A DNA stretch of 64,000 bases from positions 2,170,001-2,234,000 of the forward strand of contig OY782746.1 of NCBI GenBank assembly GCA_963678095.2. Direction: 5' to 3'. The translations under genes and the position numbers were made by a program. Shown here piece after piece: positions 18,501-26,800 of the stretch; within the stretch, counting starts at the first letter, position 1; every line of letters starts with the position of its first letter. Below the pieces are notes generated by a model. It saw nothing but the letters and a program-made list of their open reading frames with translations. It did no database searches and was not told the origin of the DNA. This DNA is from G963678095 sp963678095 (GTDB lineage: Bacteria > Bacillota > Negativicutes > Selenomonadales > Selenomonadaceae).

Positions 18501-18907
18501 AATCCGATCCGCATGAGTGGGCGGAATGGATAAAAAACTGGTCGAAAAATGCCGATGATCCAGAGCTGGATCAAAAGATTTTGCATTGGCTTGGCGAAAC
18601 AATGCCAGCGGCTGAAACGCTGTATTCTGTCTTAAAAGCAAATCTTTCGCCTGTGGAGCCTGGTGTTATCCGCTTGGCTGCACTCTTATATCAAAATTCA
18701 CAGCAAGCGTTAGCCATCAAGGTGATGATTTGCGCTTATAAAGAAAAAAATGAGAGTTTAGAGCTGATTTATGCCCTGGCATTTTTTCTTCACCTTTATG
18801 GTGAAGAGCAAGAAGCCACAAAAGTTTTAAGAAACAGTAAAATTCTTACCCGCGAGATGAAGGAATTATTAGAAGAAATTGAAGCCGATGAAAAAAAAAA
18901 CCATTAG
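15587..18907 (+). CDS. Multidomain GT2-TPR-GT2-methyltransferase
   Basis: 1106 residues. Order: SunS/WaaE-like GT2 at 1-230 (SACVIVKNEEKNMPKW, VDTGSTDRTADLA, FLDADEYF); TPR-like region to about 340; a second GT2 of the rhamnosyltransferase-like type at about 520-740 (TSIIIPVYNQLDKTK, LIDNGSEDET, LLLQNDAIVTENWLPG, GYLEDVDYCFRI); class I SAM methyltransferase at about 780-960 with an intact glycine motif LLDVGCACGAN and DYILMGDVLEHLYDPW. The last 140 residues look helical. The protein may add and methylate successive sugars. The ribosome site is AAAGGTGG. Its last codons lie in an A10 tract shared with the start of the next gene. Confidence 0.85.
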   Translation: MKISACVIVKNEEKNMPKWLACMKNIADEMIVVDTGSTDRTADLAKAAGARVYFYKWQDDFSAAKNFALQQASGDWILFLDADEYFTEATAGNVRSYLQKVNANKNIDAFLCQMFNVDEDNDNHMISAFQNVRIFRKDPALFYYNKVHELLVRKNGPLKLANLEADIEIYHTGYSSSIVRRKLERNLQIIKTEIAATGEQTWHYAYLADCYYALKDYEQTIKYAQKSIDAKIRALGNETTIYRRLIDALILAGRSNKEILAAVEQAMVKFPREPEFVWNKAVICFQQKNYILVEKYLTQIAALRQGKKGKLKTGAFENREYLFFAMLGDIFRLKNREKEAMKQYFHALELNKYERSILHNFYRLLRRLPENQSVEVLDQLYRDTKRDNEFLTSVLKAYPLDAAYICIEKRLQNSEQEAGVMVADKIIRKQLKDAVTLTTTNLIETYEQMMAQLISDYKEADYKLAQVLLPSLYGNALREKLMLSNQVKAEQKINAGESSSVVGQNGHGDKDEAAMEKGNYTSIIIPVYNQLDKTKQCITSIRLFTQNEKYEMILIDNGSEDETSAWLKGEPDIRVISNQENRGFTVACNQGMKIARGTEILLLQNDAIVTENWLPGLRKVLYGQSNIGAVGPVFFGGYREQKPELSCDYNTFDEMELFAKKVAKLPDQGKAAMFISSFCMLLKRETIDCIGSLDEQFSPGYLEDVDYCFRILQANYRLAIAGNVFVYHAAGSTFNTLGPLAEQYFTENVALFKEKWGVDPSYSGTIRHDLLQFVDIAQKDLTLLDVGCACGANLMHIKAINESAQLYGIELNERAAEIARYFGEISNSNVENLTAMNWQGKFDYILMGDVLEHLYDPWKVVNQMRDLLRTNGYLIASIPNIMHISIIKDLLQGKWEYQASGILDRTHLRFFTKKEIELLFAEAGFEIAYIGHTIVDFPGYEEWLNKIEQLKDISQEKEQFEAYQWIILARKKSDPHEWAEWIKNWSKNADDPELDQKILHWLGETMPAAETLYSVLKANLSPVEPGVIRLAALLYQNSQQALAIKVMICAYKEKNESLELIYALAFFLHLYGEEQEATKVLRNSKILTREMKELLEEIEADEKKNH

Positions 18908-18915
18908 TATCCGTT
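18888..18915 (+). other. A10 homopolymer at the junction of two glycosyltransferase genes
   Basis: Ten consecutive A (18891-18900) directly after ATG (18888-18890). The upstream gene crosses the tract and stops at 18905-18907. In the frame of the next GT2 gene the same bases read K-K-K-P-L-V-S-V before IPTYNRP, but the ATG is out of frame by one base. One A fewer would join ATG to the full GT2; a -1 slip would fuse the upstream protein to it. Confidence 0.75.
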
Positions 18916-19821
18916 TTGATTCCAACGTATAATCGACCGGAATATTTTTTGTATGCCTTGGAAAGTGTTTTGAGGCAGACCTATAAAAACTTGGAGATTA
19001 TTATCTGCGATAATAGTACAAATGCACAGACAGAACAGCTTATCGAGGTTTATGCTGCAGATTGTAGAATTACCTATGTCCGCAATAAAAAAGCAATGAG
19101 CAAACAGGAGAATTTTCAGCCGTTTGAGGCATTGGCCCATGGAGAGTTTTTACAATGGCTGATGGATGATGATGTGTTGAATCCAGATAAGATTGAGAAA
19201 ATGGTGGAGGCATTTCTATTAAATCCAGATGTTACATTGGGGGCATCAAACCGTCGGTGGATTGATGGCAGCGGAAATGAATTGAATGTCCCCAAAGAAA
19301 TTGAATTAGGCAAGAATGCGGGTTACACAATTCTTGACGGCCGCTTATTGGGGCGGTCTATGCTTTTGGAATTGCGGAATTTTATCGGTGAGCCATCATC
19401 GGTTTTATTTCGTCGGTGTGATTTAAGCAATCACTATTGGCAGGCTGATTGTCGTGGCTATAAGACGATTTCTGATGTTGTTATGTGGTTGGAGCTTCTG
19501 CAAAAAGGGAATTGTGCTTTTTTTCAGCAGCCACTTAGCTCTTATCGACGCCATCCGGCACAAGAGGGGCAGGAGATCAATGTGATTCTTCTGAGCCGGT
19601 TTGAATGGTTGCAATTGATTCAAGAGAGTTACGCAAAGAGGGATTTCTTACAGACAGCAGATGAGTATCATCTATCTTTGCAAAAATTTTTACAGGATGC
19701 TAAAGAAGTCGTTTTGCCTGTTTTGCAAAAAAAACAGATAGACAGTGCATTAGCCAAAAGTTACAGAGAAAAAGTTAACGAGGTGGAACACATATACTCC
19801 ACGATGAAAGAGAATGGGTAA
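18916..19821 (+). CDS. GT2 family glycosyltransferase (start uncertain)
   Basis: About 301 residues from TTG 18916. GT-A fold signs: IPTYNRPEYFLYALESVLRQ, LEIIICDNSTN, LQWLMDDDVLNPDKI (DxD region), and EPSSVLFRRCDLS. TTG 18916 is only the first canonical start in frame; it has no ribosome site and cuts the first beta strand, since the codons before it (from 18892) read KKKPLVSV, the usual GT2 beginning. A TGA at 18889-18891 closes the frame further up. Either a frameshift or transcript slippage on the A10 tract produces the full enzyme, or the gene is off in this sequence version. The next gene starts 2 bases after the stop. Confidence 0.75.
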   Translation: MIPTYNRPEYFLYALESVLRQTYKNLEIIICDNSTNAQTEQLIEVYAADCRITYVRNKKAMSKQENFQPFEALAHGEFLQWLMDDDVLNPDKIEKMVEAFLLNPDVTLGASNRRWIDGSGNELNVPKEIELGKNAGYTILDGRLLGRSMLLELRNFIGEPSSVLFRRCDLSNHYWQADCRGYKTISDVVMWLELLQKGNCAFFQQPLSSYRRHPAQEGQEINVILLSRFEWLQLIQESYAKRDFLQTADEYHLSLQKFLQDAKEVVLPVLQKKQIDSALAKSYREKVNEVEHIYSTMKENG

Positions 19822-19823
19822 AG

Positions 19824-20636
19824 ATGAAATATTGCCAAAATTTATATACAAAGCTGATTGGTTTTATGCGGGATTTTGGAAGGTTACCAAGTATTCTTAT
19901 CTGCGAGGATGAGCCTATTCTCATCAATAAAATAAAACGGAAATATGATTTTTTTCAGATCGAGATACTCTCAGAAACGGAAAGAAATTTTTTACTTAAA
20001 AATCAGATGTCTAATTATAAACAAAGATTCGATTATGTCTTTTTGGGAAATATATTGGAGCAGTCAAGAGATCCCCTGAGTTTACTCAAGAGATGTCGGG
20101 ACCTACTAACTGGGGATGGATGGCTGCTGGCTATTGTATCAAATAGCCAATACAAGGCTGGCAGAGAAATATGTGATAATCTGGATATAAAAATGGGTAG
20201 CGGATTTTCATTAGAAGAGCTGGTTGCTTTTTTTAGAGAAGCAAAATACGAAGACCTTCGTTTTGACCAGATGGGGGAACTGTCGGGGGCCCAAAATTGT
20301 GATAAAAAACAGGGCGCTGTCGAAGAAACGGATTCCTATACGGCAATAAAATATTGGCTAATAAAAGCAGGGAAGTACGATTTTACGGAAAAAACATCAT
20401 GGCTCAGAAGTTTTTTAGACCCAGAAATTCGACAAGAATTAGCCTATGTATTACGGAGAATTGAAAATGATATAGAACTTTCCGTTAATTTTCAACAGCT
20501 CTGGCATTTATGCCAACAGTATGATATTACAGCAGAATATTTGGTACCGTTTATTCAAAACACAATGCTGTACCCCAACAAAGTCTTAAAGCTTCTTTCT
20601 GAAAATATTAAGGAGGAAGAATCAAATGAAGGATAA
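19824..20636 (+). CDS. Degenerate methyltransferase-like protein, cassette copy 1
   Basis: 270 residues. The segment FDYVFLGNILEQSRDPLSLL and CRDLLTGDGWLLAIVSN matches the middle of a class I SAM methyltransferase, but the N-terminal strand is SILICEDEP without the glycine loop, so SAM binding is doubtful. A C-terminal module of about 80 residues (WLRSFLDPEIRQELAYVLRR then IENDIELS) recurs in the proteins at 28949 and 43572. In all three cases a small GT2 gene follows; here they overlap by 11 bases. Probably a partner or scaffold of that transferase. The function is not known. Confidence 0.65.
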   Translation: MKYCQNLYTKLIGFMRDFGRLPSILICEDEPILINKIKRKYDFFQIEILSETERNFLLKNQMSNYKQRFDYVFLGNILEQSRDPLSLLKRCRDLLTGDGWLLAIVSNSQYKAGREICDNLDIKMGSGFSLEELVAFFREAKYEDLRFDQMGELSGAQNCDKKQGAVEETDSYTAIKYWLIKAGKYDFTEKTSWLRSFLDPEIRQELAYVLRRIENDIELSVNFQQLWHLCQQYDITAEYLVPFIQNTMLYPNKVLKLLSENIKEEESNEG

Positions 20637-21288
20637 TGGGAAAGTATGTTTTATTACCTGCGTTAATGATGAACGTTGCTATGAAGAAGCACTTCTATAT
20701 TTGGCCCATTTGGAGGTGCCTGATAATATCCAAGTAGAATATATAGCGATTCGGGATGCTGCTTCTATGGCAAGTGGATATAATCAAGGAATGCATGCGA
20801 GCCAGGCCAAATACAAAATATATTTACATCAAGATGTTTTTTTATTAAGGGAAAATATAATACAAGAGATTTTGACTATATTTAAAGATTTTCCGAAAAT
20901 TGGCATGGTGGGTTTGGCTGGTTGTGGGACGTTGCCGAAATCTTGTTGTTGGGGTGAAGCCTCAAGCAAATATGGTTGTATAGCACATGCTTTGCAACCG
21001 GAATATACCAGTGTGTCAAGGTATGGGAAAGGACCTCAGCATTTTGCAACGGTCGCTGCTATAGATGGCTTATTTATTGCTACGCAATATGATGTCTTGT
21101 GGCGCGAGGAGTTGTTTAAGGGTTTCCATTTTTACGATATATCACAGAGTTTGGAGTTTCACCGAGCTGGTTATAAAATTGCGGTCCCGAATCAAGATGA
21201 GCCATGGTGTTTTCATGCCTGTGGGGTAAAGGAATTAGATGCATCCTATGGAGAATATCAAAAAATATGTATGGAAGAATATAAATAA
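20626..21288 (+). CDS. Small GT2-type glycosyltransferase (Glyco_tranf_2_5 like), cassette copy 1
   Basis: 220 residues. It fits the single-domain family PF13712: VCFITCVNDERCYEEALLYL at the start, KYKIYLHQDVFLL in place of the DxD loop, AAIDGLFIATQYDVLWREEL, then FHFYDISQSLEFHRAGYKIA and a terminal WCFHACGVKELD. ATG 20626 follows AAGGAGGA and lies inside the end of the upstream gene. Paralogues at 29992 and 44470 keep every one of these blocks. The probable role is sugar addition to flagellin glycan or protein; the substrate is unknown. Confidence 0.8.
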   Translation: MKDNGKVCFITCVNDERCYEEALLYLAHLEVPDNIQVEYIAIRDAASMASGYNQGMHASQAKYKIYLHQDVFLLRENIIQEILTIFKDFPKIGMVGLAGCGTLPKSCCWGEASSKYGCIAHALQPEYTSVSRYGKGPQHFATVAAIDGLFIATQYDVLWREELFKGFHFYDISQSLEFHRAGYKIAVPNQDEPWCFHACGVKELDASYGEYQKICMEEYK

Positions 21289-21404
21289 ATTCATTTTTTA
21301 AGATTTATTTACTGCCAATGACATATGGCGGCTTGAGAAAATCAGGGGTTGTTATATTTGAAAAAGATCGATGGTCAACTCTACCAGGTAAGGAGAGACG
21401 CGCT

Positions 21405-23774
21405 TTGTTGAAAATATCAGCATGTGTAATTGTAAAAAATGAAGAAGTGAATATTATAAAGTGGCTGGAAAACATGAAGAAAATTGCCGATGAAATGATC
21501 GTTGTTGATACAGGCTCTTGTGATAAAACTGTTTTTTTGGCACAGCAAGCAGGGGCTAAAGTATATTTTTATCAGTGGCAAGACGATTTTGCCGGGGCAA
21601 AAAATTTTGCCATGGAACAAGCTCTGGGGGATTGGATTATATTTCTTGATGCAGATGAACGCTTTAGTACAGCCAGTATAGAGAATGTTCGCCGCGTTAT
21701 TATGCGGGAACATTTGCACGTAGAAACGGTAGATGCTATTATGTGCTCGATTATAAACATCGATGTGGATCAAAACAACATTGAGCTCGGTCGGTTTTTA
21801 AATGTTCGTCTGTTTCGCAATTCTCCAGAGCTAGGATACAGGGGAAAGATACATGAAGAGCTTAGGCATAAGAAGCGGGCTGTAAGGCTCTTGATCGAGC
21901 AAACATTGGAAATTTACCATACAGGATATTCGACAAAACGAGTGCAGGCTAAGATAAAACGAAATCTGAAGCTTTTGCAGGCAGACATAAGAGAACATGG
22001 CGAATCTGAAAAACATTATCGTTATTTATCAGATTGTTATCATGCGCTGGGGGCGCATGCGCAAGCTGTAAAATATGCAAAACTTCATCTGAAATCGAAT
22101 GTTAGGTCCATCGGATCAGAAAGCGACATATATAGGAATCTAATCAATTCCATGATTTTTTTAAAGCAGAATGAAAAAGATATCGAGGTGTACATAAAAG
22201 AAGCCATCAGCAAATTCTCTGATATTCCTGACTTCTATGCGTATTATGCGGCTAGCTTTTTCCGTGCCAAAGATTTTTCTCAGGCAAAACAGTATTTCTT
22301 TAAGGCGTTGGCGATATATAAAGCCAGCCGTTTAAAAGGTATTAATGCGTCTTCTTTTATGTTTGTCTTAACAGAAGTGTATGGTTATTTAAGTGATATT
22401 TTTCAGCGAGAACAAGATTTGCCAATGGCTTTTTATTATGTGGATTTAGCGTTACAGGCAAATAAATACAATTGTCAGGCCTTTTCTCAATTGTACAGCC
22501 TGTGTGAAGTATATTCTTATGAAAAACTCGAAGTATGCCTTAAGGCATATTATTTAGATAGCAGAGAAGATTTGATTTTCATTGTACAGCAACTAAGCGA
22601 TATGGAGTTATGTTCAAGTTATTTTTATTATGCTGACTTATTAGAAAAAAAGTATGGTATCGTATCTGCCAAAACAAAATCATACCGATTGTTCGCCCGA
22701 AAAGACATCGCCGGTTTTTTGACATTTATTCAAAAAAAATGGTTGTCTGATTTAAGTATGGCTGTTTGTATAGCATTGAACAGCACAGGTGATAAAAAAA
22801 TAAAGGGTGAGACAGGACTTTTCCCTGAAACATTTTTATATTGTTTGAACCGTTATTTAAACGATGGTTTATGTTTATGTGAAAATGATGTATTGGTATA
22901 TGAAAATATATTATTGCAGGCAATTGCATATGGGGAAAAGTCTTTGATAGAAAAGTTGCTTTTGATGGGAGGGGATTTTCCCCCTGAAACCCTAAAAGAA
23001 ATTATACAATTACTTTATCAACATCAATATTGGCAGGAAGCAAAAGTGCTATTGACTTGCCATATAGAGTATTTTCTGGAAATAACGGACAGTAGTTTTT
23101 TATCGCAAGCCGCTATATGCTTACAATATAGCAATGAACCTAAACTTGCTAAACTGTTTTATTCGAAACTAACAGAAAGTTCGAACCTTAATTTTGCGGT
23201 GGTGGAAGGCATTGATGGAGAAACTTCGTTGATGGAGCACTATATTAATAGTTTACTCAAGGATCGTTATGATGAATATGCCTTGAGTGGATTGTATGGT
23301 TGTTTGCGTTATGAAGACCCAGTAGAAGTATTGCAAATACTGAAAGCGCTGTATCAAGAAACTGAACAAGATTTAGAATTTGTTGTTTCTGTATTGAAAA
23401 AGTATTCATTTGATAAAGTTTATTTGTACTATGTTAATTTATTTAAAAAAATAGATGCATCAAAAGGCGGGGATATTTCCCTGCAGGGAATGATTGCTAG
23501 TGGGAATCAGAACGAAGCATGGTCTTTTTTGATAAAAGAATTGAAAGTGGATTATACGTTGCTGTTAGTGGCAGGATGTCTTGGAAAATACATTGGCACG
23601 GCATTGAACACCGAGGAATATTTACCAAAGCTGTATAAGGACGTCTTGTGCTTTTACTTAGAAAAAGGGGAAGGTATGTTAAAGAATGAGGGCATATCCA
23701 TATACGGAAATTTGAAAATAGAATTAGAAAAGGCAGAAAATATGCTGGGCATTCAACTATTTGTCGAGAAATAA
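21405..23774 (+). CDS. GT2 glycosyltransferase with long TPR-like C-terminus
   Basis: 789 residues from TTG 21405 or TTG 21408; an AGGAGAG site at 21391 supports these and the protein then starts like its paralogue at 15587 (KISACVIVKNEE). An ATG at 21318 has no ribosome site. GT2 at 1-230: VDTGSCDKT, WQDDFAGAKNFAMEQALGDW, FLDADERF, and IYHTGYSTKRVQAKIKRNLK. The remaining 550 residues are helical repeats, TPR-like at first (YRYLSDCYHALGAHAQAVKY). Close relative of the genes at 12678 and 15587, so the island has grown by duplication of this module. Confidence 0.82.
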   Translation: MLKISACVIVKNEEVNIIKWLENMKKIADEMIVVDTGSCDKTVFLAQQAGAKVYFYQWQDDFAGAKNFAMEQALGDWIIFLDADERFSTASIENVRRVIMREHLHVETVDAIMCSIINIDVDQNNIELGRFLNVRLFRNSPELGYRGKIHEELRHKKRAVRLLIEQTLEIYHTGYSTKRVQAKIKRNLKLLQADIREHGESEKHYRYLSDCYHALGAHAQAVKYAKLHLKSNVRSIGSESDIYRNLINSMIFLKQNEKDIEVYIKEAISKFSDIPDFYAYYAASFFRAKDFSQAKQYFFKALAIYKASRLKGINASSFMFVLTEVYGYLSDIFQREQDLPMAFYYVDLALQANKYNCQAFSQLYSLCEVYSYEKLEVCLKAYYLDSREDLIFIVQQLSDMELCSSYFYYADLLEKKYGIVSAKTKSYRLFARKDIAGFLTFIQKKWLSDLSMAVCIALNSTGDKKIKGETGLFPETFLYCLNRYLNDGLCLCENDVLVYENILLQAIAYGEKSLIEKLLLMGGDFPPETLKEIIQLLYQHQYWQEAKVLLTCHIEYFLEITDSSFLSQAAICLQYSNEPKLAKLFYSKLTESSNLNFAVVEGIDGETSLMEHYINSLLKDRYDEYALSGLYGCLRYEDPVEVLQILKALYQETEQDLEFVVSVLKKYSFDKVYLYYVNLFKKIDASKGGDISLQGMIASGNQNEAWSFLIKELKVDYTLLLVAGCLGKYIGTALNTEEYLPKLYKDVLCFYLEKGEGMLKNEGISIYGNLKIELEKAENMLGIQLFVEK

Positions 23775-23863
23775 CTTAGCTAGGGGTTTTGTAAAATATA
23801 AGGTAGCCACGGCTTGGCAAGGGTTCTAGGGAAGCCATGAAGGACAGGAGAGGTTGTGTGTAA

Positions 23864-26800
23864 GTGGGTATGCTGAACAGGAATGTGCAAACAGAAGCCG
23901 CTTTGCTGGAACGAAGTCAGCACCTGTTTCAAGCAGGTAAATACGGCGAGGCTATCGTTTGTACAGAAGAATTTTTTAAAAATCACACAAAAAGTTGCGA
24001 TCTGCTGTATATTCAGGCAATGTGTTATATGCAGTTGGGTGAATATCAAAAAGGATTAGCCGTCACGCAGGAGATCAAAAAAATTGATCAAGATCATATT
24101 GGCGCATACATGGCAGAAGCATATATATATAAAAAGCAGGGGCGGTTTATTAAAGAAGAGTCACTATTACGGCAGATTATTTTACATATAGAAAAATTGC
24201 AGCTGCAGGAAAAATCAAACTGTTACCAAAAGTCATTAAGCGAAGCTTGGAGTATGCTAGGCTCGGTATATACCGTTATGGGGCAGCCAGAAAAAGCTCT
24301 GGAAGCTTTTTTGTCAGCCAGCCACCTGGAACTGGATGAAAAGAAAAAAATACAGGAATACAGCAATGCGCTCTTTGTGACAAACTATATGGAATCCATA
24401 GCACGCGAAGATATGAAAAAATTACATGCAGGATTCCAGAAGTTTTTTTCTTCGATGTCCTATTTCCCCCAATTTGCTGAGCCGAAGCATGTGCTGCGGA
24501 TAGGGTATATTTCACCCGATTTTCGCCAGCACCCGGTGGCATATTTTATTTTACCTTTGTTGAAGAAGTTTAATAAACAGCGGTTTGAGATATATTGCTA
24601 TGCGGCAAATCCACCGGATGATGTGACTGTACGGTTGCAGTCCATGGCAACCAAATGGAGAAATATCGATGGCTGGGAGTCACTAGAAATTGCTAAATTA
24701 ATTTATGAAGATCGGGTTGATATATTAATAGATCTTTCTGGTCATACAAAGGGCAGCTGCTTGCCTGTTTTAGCCCATAAGCCGGCACCGGTACAAGTGA
24801 CGGGAATTGGTTATTTTAACACGACGGGGCTTGCGGCAGTTGATTATGTTTTGACAGATGTTTTTTGTGATCCACCGGGAAATGGTATCGATGAATTTAC
24901 CGAAAAATTGATTCGCCTACCCTATAGTCATTTTTGTTATGCACCCTTGCAGGTTATGCCAACGCCGAGGGAAGCGCCGGTGAAGCGCAAGGGCTATATT
25001 ACCTTTGGGTGTTTTAATAATTTTAATAAGGTTACAGATCAAATACTGTTTGTTTGGCAGCGGATTTTGCAGCGGACGCCAAATTCAAAACTGGTATTAA
25101 AAAGTCAGATTTTTGATAGTGAGGAAGGCCGAGGCCTTGTTCAATCCCGTCTGACTGGTTTGGGATTTCATCTGGAGTCTGTGGAGCTGAGAGGATTTAG
25201 CCGGGATTATCTGGAACAATATAAGGAAATAGACATTGCCTTGGATACTTTTCCCTATACAGGTGGAGCTACTACTTGCGAAGCTCTTTATATGGGTGTG
25301 CCGGTTATCACATTGTGTGGAGATCGACATGGGTCAAGGTTTGGGTATAGTTTATTAAAAAATGCTGGATTAGATGAATTGATTGCCATAGATAAAGAAG
25401 AGTATGTCGAAAAAACGTTGCTTTTGGCACATGATAGTGATTTGCTCGATGGCTTACATCAAAATCTAAGGAACATATTGATGGCCTCAGATTTAATGAA
25501 TGAAGAAAAATATGTGGACTCCGTGGAGCAGGCATATCAGACCATTTGGCAGGAAAAAGTAGCAGCGCAGAAAATGATGCAAATGAGCAAAGCTGTGTTT
25601 AATGACAGAAAGACCCGATTGTTTTCCTGTATAGCTGGCAGAGAGTACCGTCAAGCCGAAGCTTTAGTAAAACAACTTTTACAAAATAAGCCGGATGATA
25701 AGGAGCTTTTGGAAGTCATCCTAGGAGTTTATATAGAAACAAACCAAGCTGCGATAGCGCATGAACCTTTAAGACGACTTAACCGTTTGTATCCTTGTGA
25801 TGGTTATGGGCTGTTTTTAGCTGCACGCTTGGATTATATGGAAAATAAATGGGTTTCCACCGTGAAAAAAGCCGAATATGCCTTGCAGCATTGTCATAAT
25901 TTAACGGATGAAATGAAAAGCTTGCTGTATAATATTTTAGGTGCAGCCTATAAAGACAGTGGCGAGGCAAATGCAAGTATTAGCTGTTATTTGCGCGCCA
26001 GTCAATATTCGGTAACCTGGCAGGAAAAAGTGGCAGATTACAGCAATTATTTATTCAACCTGCATTACTTATCAGAAATAAGTGTAGAGAAGATGCTGGC
26101 AGCACATGAACAATACAATCAATTTTTTACGAAAATAAAACCATATGTTCACCAGAAGCGTAACCGAGGGAAAATACGAATAGGCTACATTTCGCCGGAT
26201 TTTCGCCGGCATGTTGTTACCTTTTTCAGCTATGCATTATTCAAGTATTATGATCGGGCTGTTTTTGAGGTTACCTGTTATGCAAAATGTGAGGAAGATG
26301 CGATTAGTGAACAGATAAGAAAACAAGTAGATTGCTGGCGCAATATAAAAGAACTTGAGCCCCGGGAAGCGGCCGGGCAGATTTTTGCTGACGGCATTGA
26401 TATTTTATTCGACTTGTCAGGTCATACAAGGAATAATTGCCTGCCAATTATGGCATATAAACCAGCGCCGGTACAGATTTGTGGGATTGGCTATTTCGAT
26501 ACGACTGGGTTAAAAACAATGGATTATTTTTTAGGCGATATATATACGGATCCGGTTGCTGAGGCGCAGAGTAGTTTTACCGAGCAGGTCTTGCGCCTAC
26601 AGCATAGTCACTTTTGCTATGTTCCACCAGAGGATATGCCTGATTGTGCTGCAGTGCCCTATAAAAAAAATGGCTATATTACCTTTGGCAGTTTCAATAA
26701 TTTCACGAAGACAACGGATGAAATGTTGGCTCTTTGGCAGCAGATACTGGATCAGGTCCCTGACAGCCGATTATTATTGAAAAGTAAGATCTTTGGCTCG

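Noticed and set aside
21283..21310. AAATAAAT ... ATTTATTT inverted repeat after the 20626 gene
   Set aside because: Only A/T pairs with a 12-base loop; too weak to call a terminator.
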